Shown: positions 9,117-18,396 of the stretch, one piece after another
Layout: the number at the start of each line of letters is the position of its first letter
Position numbering within the stretch: the stretch's first letter is position 1
Assembly: GCF_019972295.1 (NCBI RefSeq)
Contig: NZ_BLJA01000001.1
Location: 838,049-902,048, forward strand
Length of the DNA stretch: 64,000 bases
Reading direction: 5' to 3'
From: Geobacter sp. AOG2
GTDB lineage: Bacteria > Desulfobacterota > Desulfuromonadia > Geobacterales > Pseudopelobacteraceae
Made by a program: the position numbers and the translations under genes
The notes under the pieces: model-generated
Seen by the model: the letters and a program-made list of their open reading frames with translations, nothing else
Database searches by the model: none
What the model was told of the DNA's origin: nothing

Positions 9117-9147
9117 CTCTCACAGAGCACACAGAGGCACAGAGGAA
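9117..9147 (+). repeat. CACAGAG-type dispersed repeat, partial copy
   Basis: The stretch reads as tandem CACAGAG units with two-base spacers. The same unit builds the paired inverted copies at 47178-47318 and 62271-62361. Here only one arm is clear. Confidence 0.6.
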
Positions 9148-9232
9148 CAAATATATAAAATCTGACGTTAATCGTTTTTCGCTCTTCTCCTTGCCTTTGT
9201 GGGCTTGAGCGAGCAAAGCGAGCGGGTGAGAG

Positions 9233-9270
9233 AACTGATAAAGGCGGCCGTTTGGCCGCCTTTATCAGTT
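9233..9270. terminator. Strong bidirectional hairpin downstream of the DRTGG ATPase gene
   Basis: Perfect 17-bp arms (AACTGATAAAGGCGGCC and its complement) with a four-base loop lie 14 bases past the stop of the minus-strand gene. The run of T is short and interrupted, so termination is likely but not certain. Confidence 0.7.
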
Positions 9271-9283
9271 CCAGGGCATATCT

Positions 9284-10426
9284 TCATGCTGCCCGGACAA
9301 GGCGCATCTTGTCCGCGGTGGGCGGCGCGGCTGACTCTAGAAGCGTTTCTATGGCGTCGAAGTCGATGACCTGCTCGGCCTGGCTGGTTATCAATGAAAT
9401 CTTCTCGGTATCTTCGGCCGAGATTTTGGAGACGTGGCCGCTCAGGGCGCTGAACGCCTCGGCCGTGGTCTGCTCGATGCGGATGTAGGGGATGCCGCTG
9501 TCGTCGATGATCCGCTGGGTAATGGCCGACACCGGTGCGTGTCCGGGGATGACGATCCCGGCGATCAGTTTGTGGAACGAGGGGATGTTGTACAGGGATG
9601 AGAGGGTCACCAGGAGTTCGTCACGGGAACTGGTGGAGATCAGAAGGGTCGATTCCTGCAGGTTGTCGATCACCTTCTGGGAAGAGGCAGCCCCCAACTG
9701 GAAGTGATGGATGATGCGCAGTTTTTTGTGCTGGTCCCCCATCAGGGGACGTCCGAGCAGTTTGGCGACGCTTTGCAGTGTCGGATCGGCCAGGACCGGT
9801 GAATAATCGAAGGCCCCGCAGACCTGAATCTGCTTGTTCTCGAAATAGCGTTCAAGGTAGGAAAGGGACGATTCGCGTTTTTCCGCCAGCAGTTTGTTGA
9901 CCAGGAGCATGCGCACATCCACTCCCTCCTGCCCGTACAATGCCAGGTTGAGCCGCACCGAGTCAATGACGTTGCCGATGCCGCCTCCGGCCACCATCAC
10001 AACCGGCGCATCCAGTAATTTTGCCATGTCGGCGTTGTTGAGGCCGATGACCGAACCGACGCCGCCGTGGCCGGCCCCCTCGATCAGAAGCAGATCGTAG
10101 CGTGACTCCAGCTCACGGCATGCCTTGGCGACCTTTTCCATGGCCCACTCTCGTGACAGCTCCCCATCCACGAATTTCTTGGTGGAACCCGGGCCTATGA
10201 CCAGCGGCGACATAAGTGCGATCTCGTTTTCCAGGCCGAACACCTGGGCCATCAGGGCCGCATCCTTATCCACGACGACGCCGCCGAATTCGTGGCATTT
10301 TGGGCCCAGCGGCTTGATGTAGCCGACCCGGCCGTACCGCTGCCGCGCCAGATGCATCAGCGAGAGGCTGATGGTGGTCTTGCCGCAGTGTTGGCCGGTG
10401 GCGGCGATGAAGAGCTTTTTGCACAT
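9284..10426 (-). CDS. P-loop ATPase with DRTGG domain (phosphotransacetylase N-terminal-like)
   Basis: The 380-residue protein begins MCKKLFIAATGQHCGKTT, a Walker A P-loop of the dethiobiotin/cobyrinate-synthase-like class, followed by LLIEGAGHGG and VVMVAGGGIGN. The C-terminal half (about residues 210-320) is a DRTGG regulatory-type domain (QESTLLISTSSRDELLV, IAGIVIPGH). The same pair forms the N-terminal part of long Pta enzymes, but here the phosphotransacetylase domain is absent, so catalysis cannot be assigned. The ATG at 10426 is preferred because of the GGGAG upstream and the family N-terminus; a longer frame reaches 10504. Confidence 0.82.
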   Translation of the reverse strand: MCKKLFIAATGQHCGKTTISLSLMHLARQRYGRVGYIKPLGPKCHEFGGVVVDKDAALMAQVFGLENEIALMSPLVIGPGSTKKFVDGELSREWAMEKVAKACRELESRYDLLLIEGAGHGGVGSVIGLNNADMAKLLDAPVVMVAGGGIGNVIDSVRLNLALYGQEGVDVRMLLVNKLLAEKRESSLSYLERYFENKQIQVCGAFDYSPVLADPTLQSVAKLLGRPLMGDQHKKLRIIHHFQLGAASSQKVIDNLQESTLLISTSSRDELLVTLSSLYNIPSFHKLIAGIVIPGHAPVSAITQRIIDDSGIPYIRIEQTTAEAFSALSGHVSKISAEDTEKISLITSQAEQVIDFDAIETLLESAAPPTADKMRLVRAA

Positions 10427-10738
10427 GGACGAACACTCCCTGAACGCACAAAACATACGTGTAACATCGTAAGTATAGCGATTGGGGACGTCATTACCAA
10501 TCACGTATACCTGTAGACGTGTATACGGTTACGGTTGAGATTCCGGTCGGCAAAATCCGCTGACCCGGCGTCCCGCATCGTGCTATACTGGCAGCCTTAT
10601 CGTGTACCTGAAGCCGTGGCGCCGTTCATGCGGCAAAGCGGCATGAGATTAGCGGCGGCGCTTGCCCCTGCTTTTCGTTTGATCCGCCGTTCAGGCGGTA
10701 TGGTTTCGGGATGTAGTGATGTGAGAAAGGAGTTTCCC
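10427..10738. other. Divergent intergenic region with repeat and possible yceH promoter
   Basis: This 312-base gap lies between divergent genes. It holds two GTATAC palindromes near 10505-10530 and an extended -10 (TGCTATACT, 10581-10589) that suits transcription of the DUF480 gene. It also carries one copy of the CCTGAATCCGTG-type palindromic repeat at 10606-10710. Confidence 0.45.
10606..10710. repeat. Palindromic repeat family A, degenerate copy
   Basis: The left arm ACCTGAAGCCGTGGCGCC and the right arm (complement CCCGAAACCATACCGCC) form an imperfect inverted repeat. It also shares GATCCGCCGTTCAGGCG with the copies at 13146-13321 and 21605-21684. Confidence 0.6.
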
Positions 10739-11398
10739 GTGGACAATTTACTGGATAGCGTGGAGGTACGGGTTCTTGGTTGCCTGATCGAAAAGGAGAT
10801 GACCACCCCGGAATACTATCCCCTGACCCTGAATGCCCTTACCAATGCCTGCAACCAGAAATCGAATCGTGACCCGATCATGGCCCTGGCCGAGGAAGAA
10901 GTAGTCCGGGCCCTGGACGGCCTGCGCTTCAAGCAGATGGCGGTGGTGGCGGCGGACGGCGGGCGGGTGCCCAAGTACCGACATCTGCTGGCTGAAAAGC
11001 TGGGCCTGGTTCCGGCCGAGCTGGCCCTTGTGTGCGAGTTGATGGTGCGCGGTCCCCAGACTGTGGGGGAGTTGCGCACCCGGTGCGAGCGGATGCACGC
11101 CTTTGCCGACCTGACGGCGGTGGAGGAGGCGCTTGGGGAGCTGATGGGGCGCGATACACCGCTGGTGGTGCGCCTGCCGCGGCAACCGGGGAGGAAGGAA
11201 TCCCGCTATGCCCAGCTTTGGAATGGCGAGCCCGAGTCCGTAGCGGGTGAAAGCGGCATGCCCCCCGAAGCGGCACGGCAGCGGGTGATGGCGGAGAATG
11301 AGCGGATTGGGAAGCTTGAAGAGGAGGTTGTGCTCCTCCGGGCGGAGGTGGCAGGTCTGCGACAGGTGGTGGAGGAGTTTAAGGCCCAGTTTGAGTAG
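10739..11398 (+). CDS. DUF480 / YceH family protein
   Basis: The 219-residue protein matches YceH: VRVLGCLIEKEMTTPEYYPLTLNALTNACNQKSNRDP is the family signature. It folds as two winged-helix domains (about residues 1-85 and 90-170), and ends in a predicted coiled coil with an RLKLEEEV-like heptad pattern. The function in the cell is unknown. The start is a GTG at 10739 with AAAGGAG upstream; the frame remains open further 5' but that part is repeat sequence. It converges on hflX, overlapping its 3' end by 20 bases. Confidence 0.88.
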   Translation: MDNLLDSVEVRVLGCLIEKEMTTPEYYPLTLNALTNACNQKSNRDPIMALAEEEVVRALDGLRFKQMAVVAADGGRVPKYRHLLAEKLGLVPAELALVCELMVRGPQTVGELRTRCERMHAFADLTAVEEALGELMGRDTPLVVRLPRQPGRKESRYAQLWNGEPESVAGESGMPPEAARQRVMAENERIGKLEEEVVLLRAEVAGLRQVVEEFKAQFE

Positions 11399-13187
11399 GG
11401 GCCGGGAAATCGTTCTGCTCGGATGGCCAGAACCTCCGCTGTAGCTCCTCAACCAGCGGCGCCAGGCTCTTCCGGTCCCGGGCCGAGATGGTCAGCCCGC
11501 CTCTGGTGCGGGCAATCTGACGCACCTTGAGGAAGGCTACCGTGTCCTTCTTTTTCAGGTCATTCAGGATGTCGGCCTTGTTGAAGACCAAGAGCTCCGG
11601 TTTGTCTCCCAGTTCCAATTCGGTAAGAATGGTCCTCACCTGGGCGATCTGGTCCTCGAAGCGCGGGTTGGCCGCATCCACCACGTGCAGCAGCAGATCG
11701 GCATCCCGCAGCTCTTCCAGGGTGGCCTTGAAGGCGCCCAACAGCGACTTTGGCAGGGAACGGATGAAGCCGACCGTATCGGTGATGATCACCTCCCGTT
11801 CACGGGGGAAGCGGAGGCGGCGGGTGGAGGTGTCCAGGGTGGCGAAGAGCAGATCTTCGGTAAAGACCTCGCTCCGGGTCAGGGCGTTCAGCAGGGTGGA
11901 TTTGCCGGCATTGGTGTAGCCGACGATGGAGATGATCGGCACACCGGCCTTGACCCTCTGGCGGCGGCGCTGGTCGCGGCCCCGGGACAGTTCCTTCAGC
12001 TCCCGCTCCAGGCTGGCGATGCGGTCGCGAATACGGCGGCGGTCGGTTTCCAGTTTGGTCTCACCCGGTCCGCGCCCGCCGATGCCGCCCATCAGCCGCG
12101 ACATCTGCACACCCCGTCCGGTCAGGCGCGGCAGCAGGTACTTGAGCTGGGCCAGTTCCACCTGAACCTTGCCGTCCAGGCTTTTGGCCCGCCGGGCAAA
12201 GATGTCCAGGATCAACTGGCTGCGGTCGATAACCTTCAACTCGGTCATGGCCGATATGGAACGGATCTGGGCCGGCGTCAGCTCCTGATCGAAGACCAGC
12301 ATGGTGGCGCCCCGCTGGAGGGCGCGGATGACCACGTCGCGCATTTTGCCCTCGCCCATCAGGAAACGGGGATTGAGGCTGCGCGGGCGCTGGATGAAGC
12401 TGTCCAGGGCCTCGATGCTGGCGGTCCTCGCCAGTTCGCGCAGTTCGGCGATGGAATCCTCCGCTTCCTGCCGCGTCCCGCTGATGGTGACGGAGATCAG
12501 GATGGCGCGCTCGACGGCGTCTCCGGCATGGGCGGCGGCGCGCATGGTGCGTTCCAGGTCGGCTTCCAGCTCGGGGATGAAGTGGGTGAGGTCCAGGTCG
12601 ATGCGGTCGAGAGGCGCGGCAGGCATGGTCACGGCCGAGGGGCCGCCGTGGGCCGGGGAAAGATGGGCGATCTGGACGGAAATCTGCTGCCTGGCCGGGG
12701 TAACGAACAGGGCGGCCAGCAGGTCGAGGCGCAGCAAGGAAAGGTCGGTGATGTCGTCTTCGCTGACCGGCTCGTTCTTGAGATGCGTATGGATCAGGCG
12801 CAGTCCCCGTAGCGGATGCTTGCCCAGGGGATAGTCGCGCAGTTCCGGTATGACCAGCCCCTTTTCGTCGCCCACGACGACGTATTCCACCATGCCCTGG
12901 CGATTGACCAGGATACCGATCTGACGGCGGATGTCGGATGATAGTTCGACGAGGCGGGCGGCCAGTTCAAAGGAGCAGAACTCGGCGGGCGGGACGCGCC
13001 TCCGGTAGAGGCGTTCCAGCGCCTGAATCTGGCTTTGTTTGAGTCCTGCGAGATTGCCGTAAGGTTCTTTGATGGGAAGGCTCCGGGGAAAATCGGGTAA
13101 AGGGAGAAAAGGGGTAATCCCTGCCTTTACCTCGTTTATACGTACACCTGAATCCGTGACACCTTCACGGCTCCTCTCGCTTACCAT
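11379..13187 (-). CDS. hflX: GTPase HflX
   Basis: The 602-residue HflX is a ribosome-associated GTPase that splits or rescues stalled ribosomes under stress. It has the HflX N-terminal domain with MGEGKMRDVV (the glycine-rich region), the linker GRGPGETKLETDRRRIRDRI, and a G domain with GYTNAGKST (G1), DTVGFIRSLP (G3) and NKAD (G4). It is longer than E. coli HflX because of an extra N-terminal domain of about 190 residues, common in this group. The only usable start is the ATG at 13187, which lies inside a palindromic repeat, so about the first 14 residues come from the repeat. Its 3' end overlaps the DUF480 gene. Confidence 0.93.
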   Translation of the reverse strand: MVSERSREGVTDSGVRINEVKAGITPFLPLPDFPRSLPIKEPYGNLAGLKQSQIQALERLYRRRVPPAEFCSFELAARLVELSSDIRRQIGILVNRQGMVEYVVVGDEKGLVIPELRDYPLGKHPLRGLRLIHTHLKNEPVSEDDITDLSLLRLDLLAALFVTPARQQISVQIAHLSPAHGGPSAVTMPAAPLDRIDLDLTHFIPELEADLERTMRAAAHAGDAVERAILISVTISGTRQEAEDSIAELRELARTASIEALDSFIQRPRSLNPRFLMGEGKMRDVVIRALQRGATMLVFDQELTPAQIRSISAMTELKVIDRSQLILDIFARRAKSLDGKVQVELAQLKYLLPRLTGRGVQMSRLMGGIGGRGPGETKLETDRRRIRDRIASLERELKELSRGRDQRRRQRVKAGVPIISIVGYTNAGKSTLLNALTRSEVFTEDLLFATLDTSTRRLRFPREREVIITDTVGFIRSLPKSLLGAFKATLEELRDADLLLHVVDAANPRFEDQIAQVRTILTELELGDKPELLVFNKADILNDLKKKDTVAFLKVRQIARTRGGLTISARDRKSLAPLVEELQRRFWPSEQNDFPAPTQTGP

Positions 13188-13321
13188 GCCTCAGTCCGGC
13201 ATTGCCAACCGTGTCTCCATGGTAGCGGAGGACGCACGGCAAAGCAGGCAAGATGCTGCATGGGCGGCGTTGGACTCCGGCCTGTCGCTCGCTCCGCCGT
13301 TCAGGCGTCACGGATTCAGGT
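13146..13321. repeat. Palindromic repeat family A, full copy between fabI and hflX
   Basis: Terminal inverted repeats ACCTGAATCCGTGAC (left) and GTCACGGATTCAGGT (right) are perfect over 15 bases. The right arm touches the fabI stop codon and the left part contains the hflX start codon. Total length is about 175 bases. Related copies are at 10606-10710 and 21605-21684. Confidence 0.8.
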
Positions 13322-14091
13322 TACAAGCCGATCACGTTATAGCCACCGTCCACGTAGTGTATTTCGCCGGTCACGCCGCTGGCCATGTCACTGCACAGGT
13401 AGACGGCGGAGCGGGCCACATCCTCCTGGGTGATGGTGCGGCGCAGGGGAGCCTTGGACTCGACGTGGTTAAGTATCTGGATGAAGCCGTTCACGCCGGA
13501 AGCGGCCAGGGTACGGATGGGCCCGGCGGAAATGGCGTTGACCCGGATGCCCTCGGGGCCCAGCGCCTCGGACAGGTAGCGTACGGAGGCCTCCAGGGCG
13601 GCCTTGGCAACGCCCATGACGTTATAGCTGGGGAATACCTTCACGGCACCATGGTAGGTAAGCGTCAGTGCCGCTCCATTGCGTCCCTGCATCAGCGGCT
13701 GGGCCGCCTTCAGGACGCCGAGGAAGGAATAGACGCTGATGTCCATGGCGGTGGCAAAACCCTCGCGGGTGGTATTGACGATGGTCCCTTTCAGTTCTTC
13801 CTTGTTGGCGAAGGCCACGGCATGGATGATGATGTCGATGCCGTCCCACCGCTTGCCCAGTTCCGTGAATACCGCCGCGATCTCGTCGTCGCTGGTGACG
13901 TTGCACGGAAGGATCGCTGCGGCGTTCAACGATTCCGCCAGGGGTCGGACCCTTTTTTCGATCGCCTCATTGGCATAGGTAACGGCCAGCTCGGCGCCCT
14001 GTTCATGAAAAGCCCGGGCAATGGCCCAGGCAATGCTTTTTTCGTTTGCAACCCCGAAAATTACTACTTTTTTGCCCTGCAACAACGGCAT
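13321..14091 (-). CDS. fabI: Enoyl-[acyl-carrier-protein] reductase (NADH) FabI
   Basis: The 256-residue enzyme reduces trans-2-enoyl-ACP in the last step of each fatty-acid elongation cycle. Signatures are the FabI-specific dinucleotide loop GVANEKSIAWAIA, the active-site Tyr-X6-Lys (YNVMGVAK) and RVNAISAGPIRTLAASG. The ATG at 14091 follows GGAGGA with 8-base spacing; the longer open frame upstream has a proline-rich, non-family N-terminus. A small membrane protein gene lies 55 bases upstream on the same strand. Confidence 0.95.
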   Translation of the reverse strand: MPLLQGKKVVIFGVANEKSIAWAIARAFHEQGAELAVTYANEAIEKRVRPLAESLNAAAILPCNVTSDDEIAAVFTELGKRWDGIDIIIHAVAFANKEELKGTIVNTTREGFATAMDISVYSFLGVLKAAQPLMQGRNGAALTLTYHGAVKVFPSYNVMGVAKAALEASVRYLSEALGPEGIRVNAISAGPIRTLAASGVNGFIQILNHVESKAPLRRTITQEDVARSAVYLCSDMASGVTGEIHYVDGGYNVIGL

Positions 14092-14146
14092 CTCGTATGT
14101 CCTCCGATTCATATTGGTGCGGTGAATACTATCGTAAAAAGGTTGT

Positions 14147-14437
14147 TCAGGCAAGGGTGGGGGAGGCGGGCGCATCATCCGGCCGGCCTTCGCCCTGCGT
14201 CGTGGCGTCCGGAACAGGCGGAGCATGTTCGGCTGCAACGGGCCGGTCAACCTGTCGGAGTACCGCCAGCCGGGCTTCCACCTCCCCCAGCCGTTTTTCG
14301 ATACGCTCCATCACTTCCAGCGTGCGGTCCTGTTTCCCCTTGATGGCGAACACCACGAACGGCATAATGAGCCAGATGACCGCTAAAAAGAAGCCGATAA
14401 TGCTCATCATCACCATGAAACCGCCAAATATTTCCAT
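14147..14437 (-). CDS. Small membrane-anchored coiled-coil protein (unrecognised)
   Basis: The 96-residue protein has one or two N-terminal transmembrane helices (residues about 3-33, very rich in Ile, Phe and Met), then a basic, coiled-coil stretch (LEVMERIEKRLGEVEARLAVL) and a disordered Pro/Ala tail. I do not recognise a named family. It is likely anchored in the inner membrane with its C-terminus in the cytoplasm. It is 55 bases upstream of fabI on the same strand and could be cotranscribed. Confidence 0.7.
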   Translation of the reverse strand: MEIFGGFMVMMSIIGFFLAVIWLIMPFVVFAIKGKQDRTLEVMERIEKRLGEVEARLAVLRQVDRPVAAEHAPPVPDATTQGEGRPDDAPASPTLA

Positions 14438-14636
14438 GTGTTCTCCGATACAGCGTAATAGCTGAACATCTATATCATAGCGCGGAAAAAATGTTAAGGT
14501 GAAAGTACCGGATAGTGCCGTATGACCGGTGTGATTTGCACGATTGATGCTATTTTGCGGCTGAGAACAAAAAGCGGTGAATAATTGTCGCGAAATGTGG
14601 TAAGTTATAACGATTTAATAGGTAACAGGTGAATGT

Positions 14637-15257
14637 GTGACGCTTATTCCCATAACCTCCCCCCGGTTTATCGACGCTGAGTCGCTGGCTTCCATGCCGG
14701 CCTGGAACGAGATCTTTGGTAACGGCAATCCCCTGGCGCTGGAGATCGGATGCGGTACGGGGCATTTCGTGGCCCAGATGGCGCAGTTGCACCCCGACTG
14801 GAACTTCATAGCCGTGGACTATTACAATAAGGGGTGCCTGAAGACCTCCAAACGGGTCGATAAGGCCGGGCTGGACAACGTGCGGGTCGTCCGCGCCGAA
14901 GCGCGCTCCTTTATGGAACGCTGCATCCCCCGCCGTTCGTTGCAGGCGGTCGTCATCAACTGCCCCGATCCATGGCCCAAAAAGCGACACCGCAAGCGGC
15001 GGCTGGTCAATGGGGAATTCGTCGGCTACCTGTCGGAATTCATGCTGCCCGGTGGCGATTTTCATTTCGCCACCGATTTCGACGACTACGGCGAGGACGT
15101 GGCCCGGCTGATGCCGGAGATGCCCGGCTTCGTCAATGTCCTCTCTCCCGATCCTTATCGGCATGCCCTTGAAGGCTATCCGCTTTCCAAGTACATGCTC
15201 AAGTTCATGGATGCCGGCAAGCAGATTTACTTTATCCATTACCGCAGAGTTTCATAA
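14637..15257 (+). CDS. trmB: tRNA (guanine-N7-)-methyltransferase TrmB
   Basis: The 206-residue SAM-dependent enzyme makes m7G46 in the tRNA variable loop. It contains [15 protein letters not shown] (SAM binding), the family signature [17 protein letters not shown] and the substrate motif ATDFDDY. The start is a GTG at 14637 with AACAGGTG upstream; no good ATG fits. The gene begins about 200 bases from the divergent small membrane protein gene. Confidence 0.94.
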   Translation: MTLIPITSPRFIDAESLASMPAWNEIFGNGNPLALEIGCGTGHFVAQMAQLHPDWNFIAVDYYNKGCLKTSKRVDKAGLDNVRVVRAEARSFMERCIPRRSLQAVVINCPDPWPKKRHRKRRLVNGEFVGYLSEFMLPGGDFHFATDFDDYGEDVARLMPEMPGFVNVLSPDPYRHALEGYPLSKYMLKFMDAGKQIYFIHYRRVS

Positions 15258-15284
15258 CAGGGCGCCGAAAACGGGGGTAAAGCC

Positions 15285-15629
15285 ATGGAGGAATCCAGAA
15301 CGGACAAGGAAATCAGCTTTTTCAGGCCGCGCGGAACCGCCATGCGTGGCGAGGTTCGGGTTATCTGGCTGGTTCTCGCGGGTTGGTTTGTCGCCATCGT
15401 CGGCACCCAGGCATTTGTTTACCTGCTGGAGGTCAACTATTCCGAGTTGCTGCTCAACGAGATGACCTTCTTCAATCTTCCCATCCATTTCTGGCTGACC
15501 GGCCAGTTGTTGCCGCTCTGGTTTATCATCCTCTGCGTACTTTTCAATATCTGGATGGACCGCCATGCGGCCCGCCGTCTGGACGGGGCTCTGCGCTTCC
15601 GCATCCGTTCCGGCCGGGAGGAGGACTAA
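15285..15629 (+). CDS. DUF4212 small subunit of sodium/solute symporter
   Basis: The 114-residue protein has two transmembrane helices (about residues 25-48 and 68-90) and an FNLPIHFWLTGQLLPLWFIILCVLFN segment typical of DUF4212. Members are always next to a VC_2705-type sodium:solute symporter and are thought to be its small subunit. The large subunit begins at the base after this stop, so the two are translationally coupled. Confidence 0.88.
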   Translation: MEESRTDKEISFFRPRGTAMRGEVRVIWLVLAGWFVAIVGTQAFVYLLEVNYSELLLNEMTFFNLPIHFWLTGQLLPLWFIILCVLFNIWMDRHAARRLDGALRFRIRSGREED

Positions 15630-17156
15630 ATGGCCGAATCCGCGGTACAGCTCGTGCCCCTGGCCATCGTGGTCGGGATGTTTGCCCTGTTCATTGCTTC
15701 GGGATTGCGTACCAGCAGCAGGCAGGCGTCGGAATACGGCGTTGCCGGCGGGTACACCGGGCGGATCGGCATCGGCGCTGCCATCGCCAGCAACTGGATG
15801 AGCGCCGCCAGCTTTCTGGGATTGGCCGGCATGTTCTACCTCAAGGGGTACTACGCCATGGCCTTCGTGGTCGGCTGGACCGGAGGCTACGTGTTGCTGC
15901 TGGTGCTGATGGCCACGCAGATCCGGCGCTTCGGCAAGTACACGGCTCCCGATTTCGTCGGTTTTCGCTATGAATCCGAGGCCGCCCGTACCCTGGCGGC
16001 AATCATTGCCATTGTTATCACCATCATCTACGGTGTCGCCCAGTTCCGCGGCATTGCCCTGATCGTCTCATGGCTGTTCGGGATTGCCTATACCCCGGCG
16101 GTGATCGTCGGTGCCGCGCTGGTGGTGGGGTTCGTGGTCGTATCCGGCGCCCTCGGGGTCGCGCGGAATCAGAAACTGCAGTATTTCGTGCTGATCACCG
16201 CCTTTATCCTGCCGCTGATGCTCATGGCCCGCAAGCTGGGGTATTTCTGGATACTCCCCCAGTTCGGCTACGGTGCTGCCATCCGCGACCTGCAACAGCA
16301 ATTCGGCTTTGCCTGGTCGGAGCCGTTCGCCACGGTATCGTCCTTCCACTGGCTGGCGCTCTGCTTTACCCTCATGTTCGGCACGGCCGGCCTGCCCCAC
16401 GTGCTCTCCCGCTTCTACATGGTACCCGGTATCCGTGACGCCCGCTGGGGGGTGGTATGGGGATTGTTCTTCATCGCCCTCATCTACTGGTCGGCCCCGG
16501 CCTATGGCGTCCTGGCCAGGCTGTTCGAGGCGCGCGGCGGCATCGTACTGAACAGCACCGACCCGATGGTGGCGGATATGGCCGTGCTTTCCGCCGTACG
16601 TTACAGCGGCCTGCCCCTCTGGTGCATCGGCCTGTTGGCCGCCGGCGGGATGAGCGCCGCCTTTTCCACGGTAGCGGGCCTGCTCCTGACCGGTTCGGCC
16701 TCATTTTCCTACGATATCTATCCCCGCCTGATCAGACCGAATGCCAGTGAGGTGGACAAGGTCTACGCAGCCAAGGGTTTTTTTCTGGCCCTGGCCGTGA
16801 TCGTCATGGCATTGTCCCTCAGGCCGTGGGGTATGATCGCCGAGATTGCGGCCCTGGCCTTTGCCTTGGCCGGCAACACCATCTTTCCCGCCTTTCTGTT
16901 GGGAATCTGGTGGGGCAGGGCTAACGCCGCCGGGGTCATCAGCGGGATGCTGGCCGGGGTAGTGATCACCTTTGTCCCCTTCATGGCCGGGGCTCTGCCG
17001 TTTCTCTCCGCTCTGCCGCCCGCCACCTCGTCGGCCTTCATCGGCGCGCCGCTGGTGATCCTGGTCATGGTGGCGGTTTCGCTCCTGACATCCCCTCCGA
17101 GTGAAGAGATCAGGCGCTTTCTGGCCCGCAACGTACATGACACTACGGAGGAGTGA
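15630..17156 (+). CDS. Sodium:solute symporter (VC_2705 subfamily, acetate/monocarboxylate-type)
   Basis: The 508-residue inner-membrane protein has about 13 hydrophobic helices and SSS-family motifs (SNWMSAASFLGLAGMFY, KYTAPDFVGFRYES, GTAGLPHVLSRFYMV, GMSAAFSTVAGLLLT). Partnered with DUF4212 it belongs to the VC_2705 group, whose members are often linked to acetate or other short carboxylates; the substrate here is inferred only. A DUF294-type protein gene overlaps its stop, a pairing common for these symporters. Confidence 0.9.
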   Translation: MAESAVQLVPLAIVVGMFALFIASGLRTSSRQASEYGVAGGYTGRIGIGAAIASNWMSAASFLGLAGMFYLKGYYAMAFVVGWTGGYVLLLVLMATQIRRFGKYTAPDFVGFRYESEAARTLAAIIAIVITIIYGVAQFRGIALIVSWLFGIAYTPAVIVGAALVVGFVVVSGALGVARNQKLQYFVLITAFILPLMLMARKLGYFWILPQFGYGAAIRDLQQQFGFAWSEPFATVSSFHWLALCFTLMFGTAGLPHVLSRFYMVPGIRDARWGVVWGLFFIALIYWSAPAYGVLARLFEARGGIVLNSTDPMVADMAVLSAVRYSGLPLWCIGLLAAGGMSAAFSTVAGLLLTGSASFSYDIYPRLIRPNASEVDKVYAAKGFFLALAVIVMALSLRPWGMIAEIAALAFALAGNTIFPAFLLGIWWGRANAAGVISGMLAGVVITFVPFMAGALPFLSALPPATSSAFIGAPLVILVMVAVSLLTSPPSEEIRRFLARNVHDTTEE

Positions 17157-18391
17157 TGGCGGTCCTGGTCACGTCAAAAAGTGGCGATATCAGTGCCTGC
17201 CGGGCTGCCGGAGAGTTTGGCGCCGATTTTCGCCAAGCGCTTCTGGAACGGAGTGTTTCGTGCCGCTCCGAGGAGGCGGAAGGGCTGTTTGACGAGGCCT
17301 GCCAAGCCCTTGAAACCCTTGCCGCCGCCAATGACGAACGTGTGGCGCGGCTTGAGCGGATTGTCGACCAGACGGCGGCAAGCGCGGACCCTGTCCGTCT
17401 TGGGGAACTTTGCGACGACTTCTATGCCGAACTCTACGACCATTTTGGCTGCTACGGTTCCGCCGTGGCCTTTTATCATTTCAGCACGCACTTTTTGCAC
17501 GCTCTGGCCGGTTCCTTGCACCGTTATGCCCTGAAACGGCTCGGCCCCTCCGGCAAGCGGCTGCCCGACATGATGCCCCTGGCGCTGGGTCCGGCCGGCC
17601 GCCGGGAATTCTCACCCTTCTGTCCGTTGCAGGTGGCGTTGGTCTTCGGGCGGGCCGCTAATGGCGACTTGGACGAGGTTTCCCGTTACTGCGACATTCT
17701 CCAGGAGGGCTTTGCAACGTGCGGCCTGCGTGTTAACGGCGATATCGCTCTCGTGAATTCCTCCTGGCGGGGGAGCCTGCCGGAGTGGAGCCGGCGTTTG
17801 GAGCAGGGCTTGGCGCGGGGCAAGCGACGGGAGTTGGTCGAACTGCTCAGGTGGGCCGATCACGAGGCCCTTCTGCAAACCCCGGCGATGGAGGGGGAAT
17901 TCAGGGCTTTGGTGCTGTCGCAGCTCCAGCAGAGCCGCCGTGCCATAGGCGACCTTGTCTCCCGTCTGTTGGACCTGTCCAACGGCCTGGGTATCATGGG
18001 GGGCTGGCGCCTTGAGAGGGGCGGTCCGTACAGCGGGCTGTTCAGATTGTTCGAGCATGGCCTTCTGCCGCTCTCGGCTACGGTTACCGCACTGGCCCTG
18101 ATCAACCGGGTCGATGCCGTAGAAATCCCCCAGCGCATCCGGGCGCTGCTCGTGCACCGGGCATTGGATGTGGATGCTGCCGAACGATTGCTGCAATCCT
18201 GGCATACCCTGAACGAGTTGCGGCTGATGCGGGAACGGGAGATGTTTCCGGGCCGGGATAGCGCGGCGGCCATGTATCTGGATGTTGCCGCCCTGGACGA
18301 AAAAACGCGCTTGATGCTCAGGGAAGCGCTGGAGACCATCGACAACGTCCAGCGGCGGGTGAGCGCCGCCTATCGCGTGGTCGAAGAGTAG
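17156..18391 (+). CDS. Degenerate DUF294-type nucleotidyltransferase-like protein linked to the symporter
   Basis: The 411-residue protein ends in a DUF294-C-like helical substrate-binding region (VSRLLDLSNGLG onward to LRLMREREMFPG). The central nucleotidyltransferase-like segment reads LGPAGRREFSPFCPLQVALVFG, where family members normally have a GS-GR-E pattern followed by a D-x-D metal pair; here both Ser and the Asp pair are missing, so catalysis is unlikely. CBS domains, common in relatives, are not seen. The ATG at 17156 overlaps the symporter stop. It probably modulates that transporter, but this is inference from context. Confidence 0.65.
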   Translation: MAVLVTSKSGDISACRAAGEFGADFRQALLERSVSCRSEEAEGLFDEACQALETLAAANDERVARLERIVDQTAASADPVRLGELCDDFYAELYDHFGCYGSAVAFYHFSTHFLHALAGSLHRYALKRLGPSGKRLPDMMPLALGPAGRREFSPFCPLQVALVFGRAANGDLDEVSRYCDILQEGFATCGLRVNGDIALVNSSWRGSLPEWSRRLEQGLARGKRRELVELLRWADHEALLQTPAMEGEFRALVLSQLQQSRRAIGDLVSRLLDLSNGLGIMGGWRLERGGPYSGLFRLFEHGLLPLSATVTALALINRVDAVEIPQRIRALLVHRALDVDAAERLLQSWHTLNELRLMREREMFPGRDSAAAMYLDVAALDEKTRLMLREALETIDNVQRRVSAAYRVVEE

Positions 18392-18396
18392 GCCTC

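Noticed and set aside
11685-12812. 375-residue plus-strand open frame across hflX
   Set aside because: Antisense shadow in a GC-rich gene, with repetitive Gln/Gly composition and no family features.
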